This document shows, one piece after another, positions 32,689 through 42,783 of a stretch of DNA of 64,000 bases. The position numbers and the translations under genes were made by a program. The notes under the pieces were generated by a model. It was not told where the DNA came from. It saw only the letters and a program-made list of their open reading frames with translations, and made no database searches. Source of the stretch: Humibacter sp. RRB41 (lineage in GTDB: Bacteria; Actinomycetota; Actinomycetes; Actinomycetales; Microbacteriaceae); NCBI RefSeq assembly GCF_022761015.1, contig NZ_JAKWJQ010000003.1, forward strand, positions 62,001 through 126,000, written 5' to 3'. Every line of letters begins with the position of its first letter. Position 1 is the first letter of the stretch.

Positions 32689-35340
32689 CTATCCATTGGT
32701 GGCGGGGGGATCGGAACTCTTCCCGGAATCCTTCACCGACAGCTTCACCTTGGTGTTCGGGGTTGCCGCGGTGCCGGCCGGCGGATCGGTTCCTGTCACG
32801 ACGGCTTCAGGATCACCGTTGTAATTCACGTTGAATCCTGCGTCCGTGAGCGTCTTCTCGGCATCGGATGCCTTCTTGCCGCTCACATCGGGTATCGCGA
32901 CTTGGTTGCCCTTCGACGTGTACACCGTCACAGATGCGCCGATGCCCGTAGTCGATCCGGCGGCCGGGTTCGTACTCGCCACCGTGCCTGCCGGCTGTGC
33001 CGAATCGACCGCACCACCGTCCTGATATTGCAGGCCGAGGCTCTGCAGGGTGCTCTGCGCATCTGCCGGCGACTTGCCTGTCAGGTCGGGCACGGTGATC
33101 TGCTTGGCCTGCAGCACGGTGCCGGTGGGCTGCGGGAAGGCGCCGCCGCCGTACACGCTGTTGAGCGCGGCGATGATCGGTTTTGCGACATAGAGTTTTG
33201 CGTCGCGGCCGTAGTACCCGTTGAGGTACAGATTGCCGAAGTTCACCCAGTTGCCGTCGGTCTGCTGCGTCTGGCCCACCCAGGTCGCCTGCGCGACCTT
33301 GGTGGTGGAGGAGACGAACCAGTTCTGTGCAGCGTCGTCGGTGGTACCCGTCTTGCCCATGATCGGAATGCCGTCGTAGGGGTTGGCCAGGGTACCCGTA
33401 CCACCCGTCAGCACGCCCTGAAGCGCACGGATCGCGCCGGCGGCCACGTTCGCGTCGACACCCTGTGTGCACTTGGTGGGCGTCACAGGGAGTGCCTTGC
33501 CGCTCGGGTCGAGGATCTTGTCGATGCCGACCGGCGTGCACCACTTGCCTCCGTTGGCGATGCCCGCGTAGGCGGTGGCCATCGTGAGCGGCGACAGGTC
33601 GTTCGTTCCGAGGATCGTCGCGGGGCTGCCCAGCAGAACGTTGGGCACTTCCTTGCCGTTGGCGTCCACCGTGTAGGGGTTCGCCGGGTGGATTCCCATG
33701 TTCAGTGCCGTCTGACGGATGCCGCACAGGTCGAGCTGAGTTCCCATCACGGCGAACGCGGTGTTGACCGACTCGGCTGTGGCGGTGGAAACGCTCATGT
33801 TGCCGCCCTCGCCCGCCGTGTCGTTACCCACCGACCAGCTCGAGGTCCATGAGGTGTCGGGACAGGTGGTGTGCCATCGGTTCGCCGCGAACGTGGTGGT
33901 CGATGTCGGCGCATTGACGTAGTCGTTGATCGAGTGGCCCTCCTTGAGCCACTCGAGCAGCGTGAACGCCTTGTACGTCGATCCGGTCTGGAACCCGCCG
34001 GAGCCGCCGTCCTCGAAGTCGGTGTTGAAGTTGACGCCCGTTGAGTTCGGATCAGTGGACGAGGTCGCGGTGTAGTTGGTGTTCTGCACCATCGTGACGA
34101 CACGGCCCGTGTTCAACTCCTCGGAGACGTTCGATCCTCCCAGAGCGACGCCCGACATCGAACCCGGCACAACGGCGCTCAGTGAGTTCTGTGCCACCGC
34201 CTGCAGGTCGAGGTTCAAAGGGGTGTAGATCTTGAGTCCGCCTGCTCGAAGCAGCGCGTCCCGCTCGTCGGCGGTTTTGGCCAGGCTGGTGTCGTCCTGG
34301 ATCAGGTGCTGCACCCAATCGCAGTAGTAGGCAGCCTGATACTTGGCCGCGGTCTCACAGCCGTTGGGCTGCGGCGTGATCTTGGGCTCGATCTTCGTCT
34401 TAACCGCTGCCTCGTATTGTGCCTTCGTGATCTTGTCGGCCTTCAACATGCTGCGCAGCACGTAGTCGCGGCGGGCGAGCGTGAGCTTGAAGCCGTTGTC
34501 GGCGTTGTTCGCCGTGTTGACCGTCTTGGCCTGATCGATGCGCAGGTTGGACGGATTGTTGAGGATCGCCACCAGCGTCGCCGCCTGCGGCAGCGTGAGC
34601 GTCTTCGCTGTTGCGCCGAAGTAGTAACGGGCGGCGGATTCGATGCCGTACACCGAACCGCCGAACCCGGCGATGTTCAGATATCCGTTGAGGATCTCGT
34701 TCTTCGAGTACTTCTTCTCGAGGCCGATCGCCTGCTTCATCTCTTCGAGCTTGCGGGAGATGGTGGGATCGGTGGCGTCGTTGTAGCAGGTCTCGTACTT
34801 CTTGTCCTGCGCTGCCTGCAACTTCTTCTGCTTCGCAGCGTCTGAGTTCTGAACGACGATGTTCAGCTTCTCGCACTTCTGCACCTTGACGTTCTTCACG
34901 TACTGCTGCGTGATCGACGAGCCACCCGCGGTGGATTTGTGCAGAAGCCCGGTCAGGACGATGGCCTTGGCCGTGCCCTGGAGATCGATGCCGCCGTGCT
35001 CATAGAAGCGCGGGTCCTCCGTTGCCACGGCCGCGTCCTTGACCACCTGGGAGATCGCATCCCAGCCGACCTCGACGCGGTTCTGCGAATAGAACGTGGC
35101 GATCGGCACCTCTTTGCCGCCCTTGGTGGCGTAGATGGTGGAGTTCTGGGGGAGTGCCTCGATCTGCAGATACTCGGGGAGGCCGTCGAAGGCGCCGATT
35201 CCGTCGTTCGCGGCCATGCCGGTGACGGCGATCGCCGGGGTCACCGCAGCTGTCACAAGAAGGCCGGCGACGACACTCATTCCAATGAATGCGCCGAGGG
35301 CGCCGAGCGCACCTCTAGCCGTGGGTTTTCGGGCAGACAT
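32689..35340 (-). CDS. Class A penicillin-binding protein with two PASTA domains (first of the array, PonA2-like)
   Basis: An 883-residue protein from the ATG at 35340 (an upstream in-frame start at 35490 adds only non-conserved sequence). N-terminal anchor, GT51 motifs ATEDPRFYEHGGID and EEMKQAIGLEKKYSKNEIL, transpeptidase motifs STYK, SVN and KTG (GKTGTTDD). The C-terminus carries two PASTA domains (about residues 745-870: VPDLTGKSPADAQSTLQSLGL and IPDVSGKKASDAEKTLTDAGF), which bind uncrosslinked wall material or beta-lactams. The domain order and the following metallophosphoesterase gene mark it as the orthologue of mycobacterial PonA2; the two other PBP genes are additions to this conserved pair. 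Confidence 0.94.
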   Translation of the reverse strand: MSARKPTARGALGALGAFIGMSVVAGLLVTAAVTPAIAVTGMAANDGIGAFDGLPEYLQIEALPQNSTIYATKGGKEVPIATFYSQNRVEVGWDAISQVVKDAAVATEDPRFYEHGGIDLQGTAKAIVLTGLLHKSTAGGSSITQQYVKNVKVQKCEKLNIVVQNSDAAKQKKLQAAQDKKYETCYNDATDPTISRKLEEMKQAIGLEKKYSKNEILNGYLNIAGFGGSVYGIESAARYYFGATAKTLTLPQAATLVAILNNPSNLRIDQAKTVNTANNADNGFKLTLARRDYVLRSMLKADKITKAQYEAAVKTKIEPKITPQPNGCETAAKYQAAYYCDWVQHLIQDDTSLAKTADERDALLRAGGLKIYTPLNLDLQAVAQNSLSAVVPGSMSGVALGGSNVSEELNTGRVVTMVQNTNYTATSSTDPNSTGVNFNTDFEDGGSGGFQTGSTYKAFTLLEWLKEGHSINDYVNAPTSTTTFAANRWHTTCPDTSWTSSWSVGNDTAGEGGNMSVSTATAESVNTAFAVMGTQLDLCGIRQTALNMGIHPANPYTVDANGKEVPNVLLGSPATILGTNDLSPLTMATAYAGIANGGKWCTPVGIDKILDPSGKALPVTPTKCTQGVDANVAAGAIRALQGVLTGGTGTLANPYDGIPIMGKTGTTDDAAQNWFVSSTTKVAQATWVGQTQQTDGNWVNFGNLYLNGYYGRDAKLYVAKPIIAALNSVYGGGAFPQPTGTVLQAKQITVPDLTGKSPADAQSTLQSLGLQYQDGGAVDSAQPAGTVASTNPAAGSTTGIGASVTVYTSKGNQVAIPDVSGKKASDAEKTLTDAGFNVNYNGDPEAVVTGTDPPAGTAATPNTKVKLSVKDSGKSSDPPATNG

Positions 35341-35645
35341 GCGAATCAGGCTATCGGCAGAACCTGGCAAAACCCGCACCAGGCGTACCCACTTTGGATA
35401 CAGTCGCGCCCGTTCACCACCTGGGGAGGACGAGCTGCCGGCGCCTGCTGTGCGGTTGTCAGGCATCCGACCGTTTCCCACCCCGCTCACAGGAGACGCA
35501 CACCTGCGGTCGTCGGATGCCTGCCCCGAGATCGATCACGCGCTGTATGTTGCGCGAAGCATCCGTGATGGGATTGCCTTGGGACGCGTCGCTCGCGCGA
35601 CCAACGGCGGGCTCTCACCCGCCGAGGACGAGAGAAGAGGAAGAG
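35341..35645. other. Intergenic region between PBP operon and DUF4177 gene
   Basis: About 305 bp between divergent genes. No gene is convincing. It must contain promoters for the PBP operon (leftward) and the DUF4177-RidA pair (rightward). AGAAGAGGAAGAG at 35633-35645 is the ribosome-binding stretch of the DUF4177 gene. In mycobacteria a whiB gene and two ATPase genes lie at the corresponding place; none is present here. Confidence 0.5.
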
Positions 35646-35804
35646 ATGCGTCGCTGGGAGTACATCACCGCGCCGCTGTTCGTGCACAACACGGCAGCGA
35701 TACTCAACAACTGGGGCTCGGAGGGCTGGGAACTCGTGCAGGTCATCACGGGGCCGGAAGGCGGCCTGGTGGCTTACTTCAAGCGTCCGGTGGAGGAAGC
35801 CTGA
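35646..35804 (+). CDS. DUF4177-family small protein
   Basis: A 52-residue protein, MRRWEYITAPLFVHNTAAIL followed by NNWGSEGWELVQVITGPEGG and a short tail. The WEY start and the GxxGWELVxV strand are the DUF4177 pattern. A strong purine-rich ribosome site precedes the ATG, and the TGA overlaps the RidA start (ATGA). The same two-gene pair occurs near ponA2 in mycobacteria (Rv3678A-Rv3678c, from memory). Function unknown. Confidence 0.88.
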   Translation: MRRWEYITAPLFVHNTAAILNNWGSEGWELVQVITGPEGGLVAYFKRPVEEA

Positions 35805-36271
35805 TGGGTGCGGAGGCGCGGCTCGCGGAGCTGGGCATCGAGCTGCCGGATGTCGTTCCTCCCGTCGCCGCGTACGTGCCGGCTCTCGTGAGCGGCTCGC
35901 TCGTCTTCACCGCCGGACAGCTGCCGATGGTCTCGGGCGCGCTGCCCGCGACGGGCAAAGTGGGCGACGGGCACGGGCTCGTCCCCGCGGATGACGCGCA
36001 GCAGCTCGCCCGCGTCGCGACACTCAACGCGCTCGCCGCCGTGAAGTCGGTGCTGGGTTCGCTGGACCGCGTCACGCAGGTGGTCAAGGTCACCGGATTC
36101 GTGGCATCCGACCCGTCGTTCACGGGGCAGCCTGCCGTCGTCAACGGCGCATCGCTCCTGCTCGGCGAGGTCTTCGGCGACGCGGGCAAGCACGCCAGGT
36201 CGGCGGTCGGCGTCGCGGTGCTGCCGCTGGATGCCCCGGTCGAGGTGGAGCTCGTCGTCGCGTTCGAGTAG
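35804..36271 (+). CDS. RidA-family (YjgF/UK114) protein
   Basis: A 155-residue member of the RidA superfamily, which hydrolyses reactive enamine/imine intermediates of amino-acid metabolism. Family segments are VSGSLVFTAGQLPMVSG, QLARVATLNALAAVKSVLGSLDRVTQVVKVTGFV and ARSAVGVAVLPLDAPVEVELVVAFE. The usual catalytic Arg before the V-VE-E end is less clear: ARSAVGVAVLPL keeps an Arg at ARSAVG. The gene overlaps the DUF4177 stop and ends convergently with acs. The subgroup is the longer form with a distinct N-terminus (about 150 residues), whose substrate is not established. Confidence 0.92.
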   Translation: MGAEARLAELGIELPDVVPPVAAYVPALVSGSLVFTAGQLPMVSGALPATGKVGDGHGLVPADDAQQLARVATLNALAAVKSVLGSLDRVTQVVKVTGFVASDPSFTGQPAVVNGASLLLGEVFGDAGKHARSAVGVAVLPLDAPVEVELVVAFE

Positions 36272-36294
36272 GGGTTCCTCGCGGCCCCTCGTCC

Positions 36295-38268
<1,974 letters not shown>

Positions 38269-38419
38269 GGATTTCGCTCCTTCGCGAGGTGTGTCAAGGG
38301 GCGGCTGGCACAACGCAGACGACGATACCGGTTGGCCGCCCACTCGTGCGACGGCGCGTGTCGGGTAACCGCTCTCTCAGGCCGTCGACGCACTTAAACA
38401 TCGGTGTGAAAAAACCCTC

Positions 38420-38447
38420 TTGCGCAACCCCTCCGATGGCGTACACT
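38420..38447 (+). promoter_or_regulatory. Promoter of the 6C RNA
   Basis: TTGCGC (38420-38425) and TACACT (38442-38447), 16 bp apart, form a good sigma-70-type promoter. Transcription should start near 38454, about 23 bases before the first hairpin of the RNA. Confidence 0.7.
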
Positions 38448-38453
38448 ATCGAT

Positions 38454-38556
38454 CGGCCGAATGATAATTCTGGCGTGCGGCGAGCGTGATTCCCCCCAAT
38501 CCCTCGTCGCTGAGGCGGCACCTGTTCCCCCCAATAGGTGCCGCCCCTTGCTTTTA
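38454..38556 (+). ncRNA. 6C RNA (actinobacterial small RNA with two C6-loop hairpins)
   Basis: Two hairpins follow the promoter. The first has arms GCGGCGAG (38477-38484) and CTCGTCGC (38503-38510, one G-U pair) and a loop holding six C at 38492-38497. The second has perfect 10-bp arms GGCGGCACCT (38514-38523) and AGGTGCCGCC (38536-38545) and a loop with six C at 38527-38532. It is followed by CCTTGCTTTT, so it also serves as the terminator. Two hairpins with at least six C in each loop define the 6C RNA class. In M. tuberculosis the 6C RNA (B11) also lies beside the tad locus, from memory. The C-rich loops are thought to pair with G-rich ribosome sites of mRNAs. Confidence 0.9.
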
Positions 38557-38681
38557 ACTCACGGCTCCAACACGCACTGATCAGGCGCGGCTCGTCCTCC
38601 ACAGGGGTGACGATGTCCCGGCCCTCCACTGAACGGCCGATTCGCGCCTCGAGTCACGATTCGTGCTCGTAGCGTCGCCCC

Positions 38682-39989
38682 ATGCCGGTCCTCATCAGCG
38701 CACGATCCTCGTCGGTGCCCTTCGTGCCGACGCCAGAGGACGTCGGAATGGAGCCGCCGCGCGCCGGACGGGACCTTCTCCCCGGAGACGAAGAGTGCAA
38801 TGCGGTCCATGGACTCCGCACCCATGGCGGGCCGTCATTCGTCTCGGCTGCGGGCGGCAGGAACGGCGGAGACGGCGATTTCCCTTTCGACTTCGGCGAC
38901 GGGAATAGGGACGGAGACGGGCCGAGTGTCATGCCGGGTACCCGCGGGGGACACGGAGCGTGGCCCGACACCGGCGAGGCAGAAGCATCAACTCCTTTCG
39001 CGGGACGGGGACCCACGGCGGTCGACGACGAATGGACAGGAACGCTGACGGAGGCATCCGCTCCCGACTGGACCGCATTCGGGCCGCTGGCGCCGTACGT
39101 CGCCGCGGACGGCGTGACGGATGTCTTCGTCAACGGTCGGTTCGGACTGTGGTTCGACGCCGGGGCCGGCGCCGTTCACGATCCGTCGTGGTCTTGCGAC
39201 GAGCGGTCCTTGCGCGCGATCGCCGTTCGCCTCGTCGCCCTCGGCGGTCGCCATGTCGACGAAGCCAACCCGTGCGTCGACGTTCGGCTCGCGGGAGGCA
39301 TCCGCATCCACGTCGTGCTTCCTCCGGTCTCGACGACGGGCACCCTCGTGTCGATCCGGGTGCCGCGGCAGGTCAGATTCACCCTCGAGCAGCTGGATGC
39401 CGCAGGCATGCTCGGTGCGCATCGCGCTCGTCTCGAACAGGCCGTTCGCGATCGCGTGAACCTTCTCATCACGGGCGCGGCCGGCTCCGGCAAGACCACC
39501 CTCTTGTCCGCGCTGCTGGCGCGGGCATCCGAGCACGAGCGCATCGTGTGCATCGAGGATGTCGCCGAACTGCACGTGCGACATCCGCACGTCGTCGCCC
39601 TCGAATCGCGACAGGCGAACCTCGAGGGCGCCGGCGCGATCGGACTGGACCGTCTCGTGCGCGAAGCACTTCGAATGCGACCGGATCGCCTGGTGGTCGG
39701 CGAGTGCCGCGGCGCCGAGGTACGCGAGTTGATGTCCGCGCTGAACACCGGTCACGACGGCGGCGCCGGCACGCTGCACGCCAACTCGATGGTCGACGTA
39801 CCCGCCCGGCTCGAGGCCCTCGGTGCGCTCGCGGGCATGGACGCATCCGCGCTCGCGCGACAGGCGGTGAGCGCCTTCGATCTGGTGGTGCATCTGCATC
39901 GCGAGCGGGGCATCCGCTCGGTTGCCGGCTGCGCGACGCTGAGGTGCGATCCGGGCGGACGACTCACCGTTCGGGAACTGGGACCGTGA
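38682..39989 (+). CDS. TadA-type pilus/secretion ATPase
   Basis: A 435-residue VirB11-like ATPase if the ATG at 38682 is used. Residues 1-120 are a Gly/Asp-rich low-complexity stretch, so the true start may be later (for example ATG 38931). The conserved part begins PLAPYVAADGVTDVFVNG and has Walker A ITGAAGSGKTTLLSALLA, the Asp box CIEDVAELH, Walker B-like LRMRPDRLVVGECRGAEV and the His box HDGGAGTLHANSM. It is the motor that assembles Flp-type pili on the cytoplasmic face. Its stop overlaps the next gene's GTG (GTGA). It is the first gene of the tad operon, after the 6C RNA. Confidence 0.92.
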   Translation: MPVLISARSSSVPFVPTPEDVGMEPPRAGRDLLPGDEECNAVHGLRTHGGPSFVSAAGGRNGGDGDFPFDFGDGNRDGDGPSVMPGTRGGHGAWPDTGEAEASTPFAGRGPTAVDDEWTGTLTEASAPDWTAFGPLAPYVAADGVTDVFVNGRFGLWFDAGAGAVHDPSWSCDERSLRAIAVRLVALGGRHVDEANPCVDVRLAGGIRIHVVLPPVSTTGTLVSIRVPRQVRFTLEQLDAAGMLGAHRARLEQAVRDRVNLLITGAAGSGKTTLLSALLARASEHERIVCIEDVAELHVRHPHVVALESRQANLEGAGAIGLDRLVREALRMRPDRLVVGECRGAEVRELMSALNTGHDGGAGTLHANSMVDVPARLEALGALAGMDASALARQAVSAFDLVVHLHRERGIRSVAGCATLRCDPGGRLTVRELGP

Positions 39990-41002
39990 GCGCGCGAACG
40001 GGTGCCGATCGCACGCGCGCCAAGCGTCCACCGGTGGAAGCCGTCGCCGATGTTGCGCAACGTCTGGCGGTGCTCCTGGCGGCGGGCGTGCCGCCGACGG
40101 CAGCCTGGCGATACCTTTCCGAGTCGTCGACGGCCGTGCGACGCGACCGCGGATCCATCGTGACGACGGCCGAGATCGTCGCGAGCGCGGCCATGGCTGC
40201 GTCCCGCGGCGCGGACGTGTCAAGGGCGATCGCGTCCGCGGTCGATCGCGCGACGGCTGCCGGCACCGTCGATCGCAGACGGAAGACCGACGATGCGACG
40301 CGGAGCGCGTGGTTCGGCCTCGGCGCGGCCCTGAGAGTTGCGACGGAATCGGGAACGCCGCTGGCCGACGCGCTGCGCGTACTGGCCGGAGCACTCCGCG
40401 ATGTGGGTCAGACGCAACGCGACCGGAACGCGGCCCTGGCCGGGCCAAGGGCGACGGCGCGCACGGTGCTCGCATTGCCGGTCGTTGGACTGTTGTTCGG
40501 CGCAGGACTCGGGTTCGACACGCTGCACGTGCTGTTCGCGACGGCCGCGGGAATCGGATGCCTGATCGCCGGCATCGTCCTCATGCTCGTCGCGAACGCC
40601 TGGAATCGTGCCCTGGTGCGGCGCGCCACCCCTCGCGAAACGATGCCCGGCCTTGCCCTCGAACTCGTCGCCATGGCGATGGCAGGCGGCGGCTCCGTTC
40701 CGGCGGCCCTCGCGCACGCGACGAATGCCTGCGCCGACTTCGATCTCGCCCCGCCGTCGGACGATGCGGTGCAGCCCGTGCTCGCGCTCGCGCAACGCGC
40801 CGGAGTGGGCTCCATCGAGCTGCTGCGCGCCGAGGCGGACCAGACGAGACGGGACGCGCGGAGCGGGGCGCAAGAGGCATCCGCTTCGCTCGCGGTGCGC
40901 CTGATGGCGCCCCTCGCCGTGTGTGTGCTGCCTGCCTTCATGCTGCTGTCGGTTGCACCGCTGGTGCTGTCGATCCTGTCGTCCACAATCGGCGGACTCT
41001 GA
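39986..41002 (+). CDS. TadB/TadC-type (GSPII F) membrane platform protein
   Basis: A 338-residue protein from GTG 39986, overlapping the tadA stop by 4 bp. The N-terminal 150 residues are a soluble helical part (EAVADVAQRLAVLLAAGVPPTAAWRYL, RVATESGTPLADALRVLAGALR) of the type II secretion F fold. Two hydrophobic segments (about 155-205) are followed by a second F-like half (LALELVAMAMAGGGSVPAALAHA) and a final membrane segment. It thus looks like a fusion of TadB- and TadC-like parts into one platform protein. The frame is open far upstream of 39986, but that part is only the shadow of tadA. Confidence 0.85.
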   Translation: MSARTGADRTRAKRPPVEAVADVAQRLAVLLAAGVPPTAAWRYLSESSTAVRRDRGSIVTTAEIVASAAMAASRGADVSRAIASAVDRATAAGTVDRRRKTDDATRSAWFGLGAALRVATESGTPLADALRVLAGALRDVGQTQRDRNAALAGPRATARTVLALPVVGLLFGAGLGFDTLHVLFATAAGIGCLIAGIVLMLVANAWNRALVRRATPRETMPGLALELVAMAMAGGGSVPAALAHATNACADFDLAPPSDDAVQPVLALAQRAGVGSIELLRAEADQTRRDARSGAQEASASLAVRLMAPLAVCVLPAFMLLSVAPLVLSILSSTIGGL

Positions 41003-41150
41003 TGGCTCCGCACCGATCAGCAGACGGTGGCAACACGGTCTTCGCCCTCGGAGCAGGCTCGAATCGGATCGACTCAGCAGCTCTCATGGCGATCGGGTCG
41101 TTCCGTCGCTCACGAACACGTTTTCGTACCTCATGAATCAGGAGAAGCCC

Positions 41151-41369
41151 ATGCGCTCATCACGATCCGTCTCCCTCAAGCAGAGCAGATTCCTCATCGC
41201 GCTGCGAAATCTCGGGATCGACGACAGCGGCTCGGCGACCGCCGAATACGCGGTCGCAACCATGGCCGCCGTCGGATTCGCCGGGATGCTGGTGTTGATT
41301 CTGCGTGGCGACGAGGTACGCGGCATCCTCACCGACCTGATCAGACGCGCGCTCACGGTGGCGAACTGA
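41151..41369 (+). CDS. DUF4244 Flp-type pilin-like protein
   Basis: A 72-residue protein. A basic N-terminus is followed by DDSGSATAEYAVATMAAVGFAGMLVLIL, the class III pilin-like segment with a conserved Glu after the Thr-Ala and a single hydrophobic helix. This is the small DUF4244 protein that occupies the pilin position in actinobacterial tad operons. AGGAG lies seven bases before the ATG at 41151; an ATG six codons earlier (41133) is the alternative. It should be the major pilus subunit or a pilin-like substrate of the TadA machine. Confidence 0.88.
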   Translation: MRSSRSVSLKQSRFLIALRNLGIDDSGSATAEYAVATMAAVGFAGMLVLILRGDEVRGILTDLIRRALTVAN

Positions 41370-41370
41370 C

Positions 41371-41787
41371 GTGCGCGCGATGCGATCGGTCTTCGCACCG
41401 CGGCCGCGCGAGCGCATGCTTCAGCCGAGCGCGGAAACCGGCAGCGTGACGGCGGAATTCGTGGCGATCGTGCCGGCGATTCTGCTGGTGCTGACGTTCT
41501 GCCTCGGTGCTGTGCAGGTGGTGGTCCAGCAGGCCAGGCTCACCGACGCGGCCGCCGACGGCGCACGATCGATCGCACGCGGCGATGCGGTCGGTACGGC
41601 AGACGGGAACATGATCGCTGCAGTCGGCAGTGCCTCGGTGTCCGTGGACCGAAGCGGCGACTACGTCTGCGTCACCGCCCGTCAGGGTGCCGCTGGGCCG
41701 GCTTCTCTGACGGGGATGAGTGTGACAGGGAAGGGATGTGCATTGGGTGACGACGAGGCCGTCTCGAGCGGGGGAGGCGACGAATGA
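41371..41787 (+). CDS. TadE-family minor pilin-like protein
   Basis: A 138-residue protein with an N-terminal TadE domain: AETGSVTAEFVAIVPAILLVLTFCLGAVQVVVQQARLTDAAADGARSIARGD. The conserved Glu in TAEF and the hydrophobic helix mark pseudopilin-like membrane insertion; the rest is extracytoplasmic with two cysteines. The GTG start follows the pilin gene directly, and the stop overlaps the next ATG (ATGA). It belongs to the tad operon. Confidence 0.9.
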   Translation: MRAMRSVFAPRPRERMLQPSAETGSVTAEFVAIVPAILLVLTFCLGAVQVVVQQARLTDAAADGARSIARGDAVGTADGNMIAAVGSASVSVDRSGDYVCVTARQGAAGPASLTGMSVTGKGCALGDDEAVSSGGGDE

Positions 41788-42152
41788 CCGGGCGTGCCGT
41801 CGCCTGTACAGCCGGCCGCGACGAGCGTGGTTCGGCGACCGTTGCGGTGGTCGGACTGCTCGCGGCGCTGTTGGTGGTCAGCCTCGCCGCGATCGGGGTG
41901 TGCGGCCTGCTGGCTGCCAAGCAGCACGTTGCCGCCGCAGCTGACACGGCCGCGCTCGCCGCGGCGGATGCCGTCAGCGGGCGAGTCTCAGGCTATCCCT
42001 GCGATCGAGCGGGACGAGCTGCGGCGCTCAATGGCGCAACCCTCGCGTCCTGCACGATCGATGGTCTGGATGCCGTGGTCAGCGCGAGTTGGACGGTCGC
42101 CGGCGTACCGATCACCGTGTGGGCGCGAGCCGGACCGCCATCCGCCCGATGA
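41784..42152 (+). CDS. Rv3654c-family TadE-like protein
   Basis: A 122-residue protein with one N-terminal hydrophobic helix (GSATVAVVGLLAALLVVSLAAIGVCGLL), then AAKQHVAAAADTAALAAADAVSG, which is the TadG/TadE-type stretch used in this family. The second half is extracytoplasmic with a Cys pair. It is the last gene of the tad operon, in the same order as in mycobacteria (Rv3654c). A strong hairpin terminator follows at 42180. Confidence 0.85.
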   Translation: MTGRAVACTAGRDERGSATVAVVGLLAALLVVSLAAIGVCGLLAAKQHVAAAADTAALAAADAVSGRVSGYPCDRAGRAAALNGATLASCTIDGLDAVVSASWTVAGVPITVWARAGPPSAR

Positions 42153-42179
42153 CGGCGTTGGGGAACAACGCGCGAAGGA

Positions 42180-42208
42180 CTTCTGCGCAGCGGACCGATG
42201 CGCAGAAG
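42180..42208. terminator. Bidirectional terminator between tad operon and small minus-strand gene
   Basis: Perfect 10-bp stem CTTCTGCGCA / TGCGCAGAAG around a 9-base loop, in the gap between two convergent genes. No clear U run follows on either strand, which is common in high-GC actinobacteria. Confidence 0.75.
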
Positions 42209-42224
42209 ATCGATGCGCGGATGA

Positions 42225-42470
42225 TCAATCGAAGAGTGCCTCGATGAACCGGTAGTCGACGGCCGAAGGACGGTCGGAGTGTGCGGAGTCCGACGCGTAT
42301 TCGAGTCCTCCGGACCGTGTATAGACGTACCGCTTCGCGCCGGACGAGGCAGGAATCTCCAACCTCGCTTGCGGCTCTCCCGAGTCGAGGAAGTCGGTTG
42401 TGACGGTCTTACCCTCGAGTGGGCCGTCGGTCAGCTTCGCGGTATATGCGCCGCTCGATGAAGTACCCAT
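42225..42470 (-). CDS. Small hypothetical protein
   Basis: An 81-residue protein, MGTSSSGAYTAKLTDGPLEG and onward, with no signal peptide and no membrane segment. The segment TDGPLEGKTVTTDFLDSGEPQARLEI suggests a compact beta-rich domain. The frame is compact, uses normal codons and is flanked by a strong terminator, so it is likely real. I do not recognise the family. It lies between the tad operon and topA and is transcribed toward the tad genes. Confidence 0.6.
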   Translation of the reverse strand: MGTSSSGAYTAKLTDGPLEGKTVTTDFLDSGEPQARLEIPASSGAKRYVYTRSGGLEYASDSAHSDRPSAVDYRFIEALFD

Positions 42471-42783
42471 ATGGCCATTGTCCCCTTGCTCCTCCGGGGG
42501 TCAACCCCGGCGCACGCGCCCGATGCGCTGCGCGAATACACCAGGAATTCCGCCATGCCGACTCCGATCGAAGATTAGGCAGTCCAGCGGAGAACGTGTG
42601 TATGGTGTGCCTGATGAGCGGCGCGGCTTAGCTGAAGAGCGAGTTGCAGGCCCTCATCGGGGGCGAAAGCGGGGGCGATCGGCAGGCGCAGTGATGCTGC
42701 GCCCGGTCTGAAGCGACAGCCGATTCACGCACATGACTTGCATTGCAGGTCCGACAGGATTCAGCACTGGAATAAGGAGACAG
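42471..42783. other. topA upstream region
   Basis: About 313 bp between divergent genes, with no convincing gene. A hairpin CCGGGGGTCAACCCCGG lies near 42497-42514 and another, GGCGCAG-tgatg-CTGCGCC, at 42685-42703 in the presumed topA leader. AAGGAG at 42775-42780 is the topA ribosome site. TTGCAT near 42745 could be a -35 element, but no good -10 follows. Confidence 0.5.

Larger units (their letters stand above)
38269..38681. other. Intergenic region: acs promoter region and 6C RNA
   Basis: About 413 bp without protein genes. The left part (38269-38415) is the acs upstream region, with no site I can name. The right part contains the promoter and body of the 6C-type small RNA, followed by 120 bp before the tadA frame with nothing recognised. 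Confidence 0.6.

Noticed and set aside
38960-39985. Open frame extending the TadB/C-like gene upstream by about 340 codons
   Set aside because: This part is the shadow of tadA; the GTG at 39986 overlapping the tadA stop is the natural start.
42733-42783. Upstream ATG extending topA by 17 codons
   Set aside because: The GTG at 42784 has an AAGGAG site and begins the conserved N-terminus; the extension is not conserved-looking.
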